A DNA stretch of 10,898 nucleotides from an uncultured Erysipelotrichaceae bacterium (GTDB lineage: Bacteria > Bacillota_I > Bacilli_A > Erysipelotrichales > Erysipelotrichaceae), in NCBI GenBank assembly GCA_937900565.1, contig CALCFG010000071.1:1-10898 (forward strand). The letters are read 5' to 3'. This document shows positions 5,555 to 10,898 of this stretch, in pieces. Each line of letters begins with the position of its first letter. Position 1 is the first letter of the stretch. The notes below the pieces were generated by a model. The model was not told where the DNA came from. It ran no database searches and saw only the letters and a list, made by a program, of their open reading frames with translations. A program made the translations under genes and the position numbers.

Positions 5555-7255
5555 TTATTCTTTCGTTGCAATCAAATCCAATAATGCATTGGCTGCAGCT
5601 TCGAGTTTATCATCCCCTTTATCTTCACGACCTAAATGGGTAAATATTTGCCCCAATTGTACAGTTGAAGATTCATGAATGGCAGTAAAGATATCGTCAA
5701 TGAGCGGATTGGTAAGCTCTTGTTCTTGCATTGGGCCAAATGGATTTGCAAAGAAAGTATCACTAATACCAACTTCATTGGTTGTACCAAGGGCAAAGCG
5801 ACGACCTTGTTTAAATACTTGTTTAGCACTTTCGACATCATCAAACAAATTAACCCCTAAGCGTTCATCGTAATTATTTGCATATAAGAATACATCTACC
5901 TTGTGTGATGCAACCACATCTTTATAAGGCGTTGTTGGTAATACAACGCGTGAGTTGGACGTTTCTGGGTTAAAGAAAATGGAACGATCCAAATCATTAT
6001 AGGCAGTTCCTTTATCTAAATCATCCAAGCGAACAAAAGCGCCGATTTCGGTACCACTTGCAACAATGTTATTATTTTCATCAAAATACATTGCACCCAT
6101 ATCATCGAATATTACTTCTTGATGGTCGATACGATTACCAGCAATCTTAGTCATAGCCGCAATGGATTCACTTTTCCCTGCGCCACTATCCCCCATTAAC
6201 ACAACGCCTTTACGTGAACCATCCTTGAATGTAATTTCAATCATCGCCCCATGAATTGGTAGTTTCTTTGCATGAATATTTTTAAGATTATGCAATGTTA
6301 ACGCCATCTTTTTAAAATAACCAAAATAATCAATTGGATCATCTATACTTATTTTACCTACCCAAATATCATTGATTTTATCATGATAATATGTTGTGTC
6401 TTTCATACCATCATTAATTCCAAATAGAATAATTAAGTCCGGTTGTTTTGAAGCTACCGTACTTGGTTGCGCTAATTCAAATAAGTTAACACAACCTAAA
6501 GCTACCGCAGTATAGTTACGATGGAATACTAAATGGCATAACGAATCCCCAACCCACATAGGTAACGTAAAATATTCATTTGGATTAAAGTTTAAAGTAG
6601 TCATCGGATTAATTAACGTTGGCTGAAACATACCTTTACGTTTATTTGATTTTGGATGAATAATTAATGGCGTATGCAATAATACTTTACTGATTAAAGG
6701 AACCGTATTAAGTATTTGATATTGAATTGGATAATTACGTTCAACATGCGTCACTAAAATTCCTGCATTGGTTCCTGAATGCAATTGCCGGTAAACCAAA
6801 TTGCTTGTTCCCTGTAGTTTTTCTTGTAATTGCCGATAGAAATTACGTATCATCGTGTTAAATTGAGTATCCGCATCCAAGAAAGAGTTCAGCAAAAAGC
6901 CTTCCACATGATAAGTTTCCATCACAGAAATACGTTGTTGACTTCGCCAAAATAAATAAGCAGCTTCGACGACTTCTTCTAACATTTTACGTTCATGGTC
7001 ACTGAATTGTTCAATTTCATCCAAATTTAATACCGTTAACATTTTCAATAAACGAATTAAATTATCAATCTTACGATTGTATGCAATCGTTGTTAAAAAA
7101 GTATACAAATCATAATTGGTCTTTTTAAGATCATCCATGAATAAGCAAATAAAGTATTTAAACTCTTCACTATCCAATAAATCACTCGGATCATTAACAT
7201 AGGTTTTTGTATAATTAATTAACACCATCCCATCATGGGCATAAAAACTTTCCAT
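5555..7255 (-). CDS. HPr-kinase/PEP-carboxykinase-like P-loop protein of unknown function
   Basis: The 566-residue soluble protein has no signal peptide or membrane helix. The N-terminal half (about 1-320) is not recognised. The C-terminal half carries a phosphate-binding loop GDSGAGKSE (355-363), a form shared with HPr kinase (G-x-S-G-x-G-K-S-E) and related to the GLSGTGKT loop of ATP-dependent PEP carboxykinase. Next come VIFDDMGAMYFD (381-392), placed like the metal-binding acidic motif of PEPCK, and SNSRVVLPTTPYKDVV (433-448), which resembles the PEPCK N-T-R-x-x-Y-P block. An ATP-binding PEPCK/HPrK fold is well supported. True PEPCK activity is doubtful because I cannot find the oxaloacetate/PEP-binding elements in the N-terminal half. 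The ATG has an AAGGAG site 8 bases upstream and lies 26 bases after the sulfotransferase stop, so the two are probably co-transcribed. Confidence 0.75.
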   Translation of the reverse strand: MESFYAHDGMVLINYTKTYVNDPSDLLDSEEFKYFICLFMDDLKKTNYDLYTFLTTIAYNRKIDNLIRLLKMLTVLNLDEIEQFSDHERKMLEEVVEAAYLFWRSQQRISVMETYHVEGFLLNSFLDADTQFNTMIRNFYRQLQEKLQGTSNLVYRQLHSGTNAGILVTHVERNYPIQYQILNTVPLISKVLLHTPLIIHPKSNKRKGMFQPTLINPMTTLNFNPNEYFTLPMWVGDSLCHLVFHRNYTAVALGCVNLFELAQPSTVASKQPDLIILFGINDGMKDTTYYHDKINDIWVGKISIDDPIDYFGYFKKMALTLHNLKNIHAKKLPIHGAMIEITFKDGSRKGVVLMGDSGAGKSESIAAMTKIAGNRIDHQEVIFDDMGAMYFDENNNIVASGTEIGAFVRLDDLDKGTAYNDLDRSIFFNPETSNSRVVLPTTPYKDVVASHKVDVFLYANNYDERLGVNLFDDVESAKQVFKQGRRFALGTTNEVGISDTFFANPFGPMQEQELTNPLIDDIFTAIHESSTVQLGQIFTHLGREDKGDDKLEAAANALLDLIATKE

Positions 7256-7281
7256 TGTAAAAACTCCTTACTTATTTAATA

Positions 7282-9219
7282 CTAACTATAAGTATAGCCA
7301 GTATCGTAATATTGGCCATTATAAAGATAATAGAAACGATAGTTATCATTTAAATCTGTTAAAGGTACGGATTGAATCAAGTGGTTAGTTTCATCCGTTT
7401 CATTAAAGATAGATACACACATTCCCACTTCTGTTTCATTTTGTATATCGTATTGACGCACTTGATCATCACTAACACAAATTAAAGCTAACGAATCTTT
7501 CCGACCAACATTTGCATCCACAACCAATCGATAACCATCATGGTAAAGATTAAAACCTAATTCATTTGTTTTCGTAACATCATTGACAGAGCTTAAATCC
7601 AATGAATCCACCGTTTGGTAGTTAATGGGTTGCATATTGCCATAGTTAGTATAATCTGTACCATTGTATTGAATATCATTCACATCAATTAATTCTGCAC
7701 GGTAAATATTTGTAGCTAACAACATTTCCCATACACATTCACCCTGATCAATCAATGTTATGTAAGCTTCCATTTGATCATAACTTGTCAATGCACCAGG
7801 TAAATTGTTAATTTCACCATTTAGATAAGAAATTCCGCCACTATCAATTAAATAGCGATTGCTATCAATTTGATCCACATCACAAATATATGGTGAATAG
7901 TAAGCGTACCCTCTTTCTTTACCATATTGGAATACTTGGCGAATTGTATGATTTTTATTATCTATTTCATATAATACAAAGCGCGAATAATTATCTTTGG
8001 CATCCACATTGTTTTGACTATCTTTACTTCTAAAGATACCATTATCAAATAACATGAGTTGATGTTGATCATTATAGCTCGCTGCATGTTGCGCCCATTG
8101 AAATTCAAAATCGTTACCGAGTGGTGTATAAAAGTAAGGTAAATAGGCTTCATCCCATCCAGTACTATCACCAACCAATCCAACAAGTTCCTGGATATCA
8201 TAATCAATAATAGCGACTACATCTTGATGCCTTCCCGAAACAACCAATGTATTACCAATTGGATCATATTCAACAGAATTATTATGAAACCAGTCCTTTG
8301 TTGTCCAATTTAAGCTTTTTCCCGTATTGGGATCAATGATGGATTGCATATCAAATGTTTTTACAACTTCCCCAGTTTTACCATCCAGTTCAACAATAAC
8401 ATCTTCCACTGTACCACGGTTAATATCATTACTTGCCACTAAATAATTGCCATTACTCAATGCATCCACATCATGATGGTAACCACCCGGAACCATGTAT
8501 TGGGAGGCTATATGCCCAGTTAAATCCATTGTATAGAAGCCACTCATGTAATAAGGAAGTTCTATAAGCGTATCATTAGAAACTATCAATTGATTATCAT
8601 TGGTAACATTGGCATCCCAAATAAACATACCTTCCAAAACAAATCGTAAATTTCCCAATGTATCATACGCAGACATACACCCCGTAGAACTTGGGGACAC
8701 AAAAACCAAATGATTAGCATCAAGGTTAGCTTGGTGTGTTGTAAGTTTAGCCTTAGCAATCGCAGTTTCAGGAATTGAATCAGCAGTTAATGTCAACTCA
8801 TGATAATTTGTCCCGTCACTAATAATTACTTTTGTATCTCCTTCAACATTTAATCCAGTGACACTACCATGAATAAATGATTGATTAGTATAGGTATATG
8901 TTAGATCAGCAATGGAATCTTCATTACTTTTTAAAGTAATAGTATACGTTAATAAGGGATCACCATTAAAGGCTATATAAGCGCTTAATGGTGAAATACC
9001 ATACGGATTAACTTTAACGTATGGATTATCCAATGTGTATTGATTATCATTGGCCACATCGGCCAACGTTTGACGCATTTCGTTTTGCTTAGCTGCACTC
9101 GTTGCCTGATAAGGTAATTCATTATCGACGTTAGCAGTTTTATTCACTGTCTTTGCTTGGCAACCGGTGATTAAAGCCAAACTCAATAAAGGATAGATTA
9201 CTCTTTTTATTCGAAACAT
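7282..9219 (-). CDS. Arylsulfate sulfotransferase (ASST) family lipoprotein
   Basis: I choose the ATG at 9219, directly after an AGGAGG site, giving 645 residues; an in-frame TTG 15 bases earlier overlaps that ribosome site. Residues 1-20 (MFRIKRVIYPLLSLALITGC) form a lipoprotein signal peptide with lipid-bearing Cys20, so the enzyme should sit outside the membrane. NPYGISPLSAYIAF (71-84) matches the start of the ASST family. The active site characterised in E. coli ASST (His252, His356, Arg374, His436) has counterparts: HHD (248-250), FHNNS with His312, SGR with Arg330, and QHA with His378. The His-to-Arg spacing of 18 is identical. The family moves sulfate from phenolic sulfate esters to phenols through a sulfohistidine, without PAPS. 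The C-terminal ~100 residues are not recognised. Natural donor and acceptor are unknown. Confidence 0.88.
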   Translation of the reverse strand: MFRIKRVIYPLLSLALITGCQAKTVNKTANVDNELPYQATSAAKQNEMRQTLADVANDNQYTLDNPYVKVNPYGISPLSAYIAFNGDPLLTYTITLKSNEDSIADLTYTYTNQSFIHGSVTGLNVEGDTKVIISDGTNYHELTLTADSIPETAIAKAKLTTHQANLDANHLVFVSPSSTGCMSAYDTLGNLRFVLEGMFIWDANVTNDNQLIVSNDTLIELPYYMSGFYTMDLTGHIASQYMVPGGYHHDVDALSNGNYLVASNDINRGTVEDVIVELDGKTGEVVKTFDMQSIIDPNTGKSLNWTTKDWFHNNSVEYDPIGNTLVVSGRHQDVVAIIDYDIQELVGLVGDSTGWDEAYLPYFYTPLGNDFEFQWAQHAASYNDQHQLMLFDNGIFRSKDSQNNVDAKDNYSRFVLYEIDNKNHTIRQVFQYGKERGYAYYSPYICDVDQIDSNRYLIDSGGISYLNGEINNLPGALTSYDQMEAYITLIDQGECVWEMLLATNIYRAELIDVNDIQYNGTDYTNYGNMQPINYQTVDSLDLSSVNDVTKTNELGFNLYHDGYRLVVDANVGRKDSLALICVSDDQVRQYDIQNETEVGMCVSIFNETDETNHLIQSVPLTDLNDNYRFYYLYNGQYYDTGYTYS

Positions 9220-9236
9220 ATAACCTCCTAGCAATC

Positions 9237-9245
9237 ATTTTATCA
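9237..9245 (-). promoter_or_regulatory. Possible extended -10 promoter of the sulfotransferase operon
   Basis: On the minus strand TGATAAAAT (9245-9237) fits an extended -10 element (TG-n-TAAAAT). No good -35 box lies 16-18 bases upstream, as expected for an activator-dependent promoter. The predicted start near 9230 leaves only about 11 bases before the ATG, with the ribosome site at the very 5' end, which lowers confidence. Confidence 0.35.
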
Positions 9246-9297
9246 CAAGTAAATCAATGAAAAAGCGAACAAGCATAAATAGCAACAATTGTGGGAT

Positions 9298-9343
9298 AAA
9301 AAACAAAAGTACTTTTCATCGCAATCGAAATGAAAAAGTACTT
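9298..9343 (-). terminator. Hairpin terminator after the SARP-type regulator gene
   Basis: Arms at 9307-9319 and 9330-9343 pair over AAGTACTTTT/AAAAGTACTT plus CAT/ATG with a single bulged base, around a 10-base loop. Read on the minus strand the stem is followed by TTTTGTTTTTT, a good intrinsic terminator. It lies 6 bases after the regulator stop and should separate the pilT-regulator transcript from the sulfotransferase operon. Confidence 0.8.
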
Positions 9344-9348
9344 AATTG

Positions 9349-10527
9349 TTATGCAATATTTACAATATCTGAATTTATATGTTGCGGTAATAGATCCACT
9401 AATGAATATGTTAATTCACTACGTTTACTAATTTTATGATAGTATGCATTGATGATGCGTTCAGCTACGATATAACCATCACTTTTATCATTAAAGCTGC
9501 ATAAGATGACAACTTGACTATTGGATACGCGGGTATAAACATCATTGATACGTAAAGTATGGGCAACCATTCTTACTAAACCTAAAATATCGTTATCAAT
9601 GGCTGTTTTATCTTTGAAACTAACAAAAAGTAAAAACTTTTTGGTTTTTAATCGAATGGAATTACGAATTTCAAATTGCGCAATTTTTTTAAAGGATGCA
9701 TAATCACAATATAGTGGCCCTTTTAAGGTTTCCCCTTGATTGGACACAAGACTACTTGAAAAAGAAATTTCATCGGAAGATGATTCTTTTTGTTGACTTG
9801 AGACAATATTAAGCAATTGACTAATTTTGCTTTGCAATTCAACACCCATCTCTTTATGCATCCGGGTTGAAATTGTTTCATAATAAGTCAAAGCACAATT
9901 AAATTGTTTCGTTTCAAGTAACGCTTTTATGTAATAGTAAATCAACTCTTCATTCAATTCATCAAAGCGCAACGCATTAGCTGCCACCTGCACCATTACC
10001 GAATAGGTATTATGGGTATCCAATAAAGCACAATAGGATTCCGCTAAACGAGCCATTAAAACTTTATAATGTGCACGATCCAATAAAATCTTATCAATAT
10101 CATTAAAACTTATTAGAAAGTCTTCACGATATAACGCCAACGCTTTCTCATAATAAGAAGTGTTATTGTTATTCAGTGCCATTTGACCATACTTTTCAAA
10201 TAATTCAAAGTCAGTGGAAATATCTATTTCTTTATTAATCATGTAACCATTTTTTGTTGTTACCACCACTTCCACATCTTTAAGTGGTTCAATTGTTTTA
10301 AATACTTGACGCAAGCGATGAATGGAAAATTTTAAAGCGTTGCTTGGATTTTCGCTATTATTCCAAAAAGTTTCAATAAATCGATTTTTAGAGACACCTG
10401 TTTTCCGGTAAAATACTAACATTGCAAAAACGGTGGTTAATTGACGTCCCAATAAGCGTTGCAAATCATATGGTTGATCGTCGATTGTCGCGCTTAAATT
10501 TCCAAAATACTGTAAATATATCTGCAT
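9349..10527 (-). CDS. SARP/BTAD-type transcriptional regulator with degenerate GGDEF-like C-terminus
   Basis: The 392-residue protein reads as three parts. Residues 1-100 form an OmpR-type winged helix: MQIYLQYFGNLSATIDDQPY (beta strands), a helical core with LKFSIHRLRQVF (65-76) as likely recognition helix, and the wing VVVTTKNGYMIN (87-98). Residues 101-245 match the BTAD helical repeat domain of AfsR/SARP regulators (DFELFEKYGQMAL, YREDFL, LNEELIYYYIKALLETKQFNCALTYYE). Residues 290-365 resemble a GGDEF fold (LRINDVYTRVSNSQVVILCSF) but the GGDEF catalytic motif is absent, so no cyclic-di-GMP synthesis is expected. The ATG has an AGGGGG site 5-6 bases upstream and follows the PilT-like stop by 21 bases. 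It lies directly upstream of the sulfotransferase operon and is its most likely regulator by position; the effector is unknown. Confidence 0.8.
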   Translation of the reverse strand: MQIYLQYFGNLSATIDDQPYDLQRLLGRQLTTVFAMLVFYRKTGVSKNRFIETFWNNSENPSNALKFSIHRLRQVFKTIEPLKDVEVVVTTKNGYMINKEIDISTDFELFEKYGQMALNNNNTSYYEKALALYREDFLISFNDIDKILLDRAHYKVLMARLAESYCALLDTHNTYSVMVQVAANALRFDELNEELIYYYIKALLETKQFNCALTYYETISTRMHKEMGVELQSKISQLLNIVSSQQKESSSDEISFSSSLVSNQGETLKGPLYCDYASFKKIAQFEIRNSIRLKTKKFLLFVSFKDKTAIDNDILGLVRMVAHTLRINDVYTRVSNSQVVILCSFNDKSDGYIVAERIINAYYHKISKRSELTYSLVDLLPQHINSDIVNIA

Positions 10528-10548
10528 ACAATCCCCCTAGTCTTTCAT

Positions 10549-10898
10549 TTAGACAAGTTTACGTTTTAAAAACTCGCTATCCTTACTGTACAAAAGCGCT
10601 GTTTCCTTACTAATCAATCCTTGTTGATACAACATAGTAATAGATTCATCCATGGTAATCATCCCTTCTTGTTTACCATTGATGATACTGTTATGAATTT
10701 GATGAATTTTATTATCGCGAATTTGTGTACGAATGGCAGTATTGGCTAACATTACCTCAAACGCAGGCAACATCTTCCCTTGTTTACTTGGCAACAATTG
10801 TTGGGCAACAATAGCTTGCAAAACCATCGATAATTGCACACGAATTTGTGCTTGTTGTTCACTAGGAAACACATTAATAATACGATTAATACTTTCAG
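10549..10898 (-). CDS. pilT: PilT-type type IV pilus retraction ATPase, C-terminal fragment
   Basis: The open frame continues past the right edge (ESINRIINVFPSEQQ...), so only about the last 116 residues are present. The GTG at 10872-10870 is an internal valine codon, not a start. VFPSEQQAQIRVQLSMVLQA, QQLLPSKQGK, PAFEVML, then AIRTQIRDNKIHQI form the conserved C-terminal block of PilT. AIRTQIRD corresponds to the AIRNLIRE motif needed for pilus retraction, with the A-I-R-x-x-I-R-acid frame kept. MDESITMLYQQGLISKETAL follows the family's M-D-x-S-L-x-x-L-Y-x-x-G-x-I pattern. The Walker motifs are outside the window. PilT is a hexameric cytoplasmic ATPase that depolymerises type IV pili during twitching or DNA uptake; no other pilus genes are visible here. 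Confidence 0.88.
   Translation of the reverse strand, partial: ESINRIINVFPSEQQAQIRVQLSMVLQAIVAQQLLPSKQGKMLPAFEVMLANTAIRTQIRDNKIHQIHNSIINGKQEGMITMDESITMLYQQGLISKETALLYSKDSEFLKRKLV

Noticed and set aside
5632..5873. Short frames on both strands within the kinase-like gene
   Set aside because: All overlap the C-terminal coding region of the 566-residue protein and show no independent signals.
7962..8207. 81-residue frame within the sulfotransferase gene
   Set aside because: Out-of-frame shadow of the ASST active-site region, with no ribosome site.
9257..9439. 60-residue plus-strand frame between regulator and ASST
   Set aside because: Runs through the terminator hairpin and into the antisense of the regulator; low-complexity composition and no ribosome site.
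10870..10872. GTG as the start of a short 107-residue gene
   Set aside because: The frame stays open to the window edge and the upstream codons read ESINRIIN, continuing the PilT family pattern; this is a truncated PilT.
1..10898. tRNA, rRNA, CRISPR arrays, insertion sequences or riboswitches
   Set aside because: No cloverleaf, array of spaced repeats, transposase gene or long structured leader is visible; the intergenic gaps are too short and are accounted for by promoters, operators and terminators.

Overview
The window is a compact, low-GC stretch of bacterial DNA. TGA is used as a stop (oppF), Shine-Dalgarno sites are strong AGGAGG types, and exported proteins carry lipobox signal peptides. 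This suggests a Gram-positive Bacillota (Firmicutes) member with the standard bacterial code. An Erysipelotrichia-like or other gut-associated lineage is possible, but I cannot prove the genus from sequence alone. There are nine protein genes (two cut by the window edges), no RNA genes, no mobile elements and no CRISPR. No gene-free stretch exceeds about 200 bases.

Region 1 (1-4648, minus strand) is an oligopeptide/dipeptide-type ABC importer operon, transcribed right to left: substrate-binding lipoprotein (oppA-like), ATPase 1 (oppD-like), ATPase 2 (oppF-like), permease 1 (oppB-like), permease 2 (oppC-like, cut by the left edge). The genes are 1-5 bases apart or overlap by a few bases (TAATG and ATGA junctions), so they are almost certainly one transcription unit. 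The order A-D-F-B-C differs from the textbook A-B-C-D-F.

Region 2 (4649-4846) is a divergent control region. The oppA promoter reads left and has a palindrome at the expected transcription start. A second promoter reads right, and its -35 box lies inside a perfect 10-bp inverted repeat. It drives a stand-alone C39/papain-like cysteine peptidase homologue (4847-5497, TTG start) with a four-cysteine tail. A bidirectional hairpin terminator (5511-5552) separates this gene from the convergent unit to its right.

Region 3 (5555-10898, minus strand) reads right to left: the C-terminal part of a PilT-type retraction ATPase, a SARP/BTAD-type transcription factor with a degenerate GGDEF-like tail, a hairpin terminator, an arylsulfate sulfotransferase (ASST) lipoprotein, and a 566-residue cytoplasmic protein with an HPr-kinase/PEP-carboxykinase-like ATP-binding domain. 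The ASST and kinase-like genes are 26 bases apart with a good RBS, so they look co-transcribed. The regulator directly upstream is the natural candidate for controlling them.

The most interesting parts are: (a) the surface ASST paired with an uncharacterised PEPCK/HPrK-fold protein and a SARP-type regulator; (b) the peptidase-like gene divergent from a peptide importer, with two unrelated palindromes between them. Both are hypotheses from gene context, not demonstrated systems.
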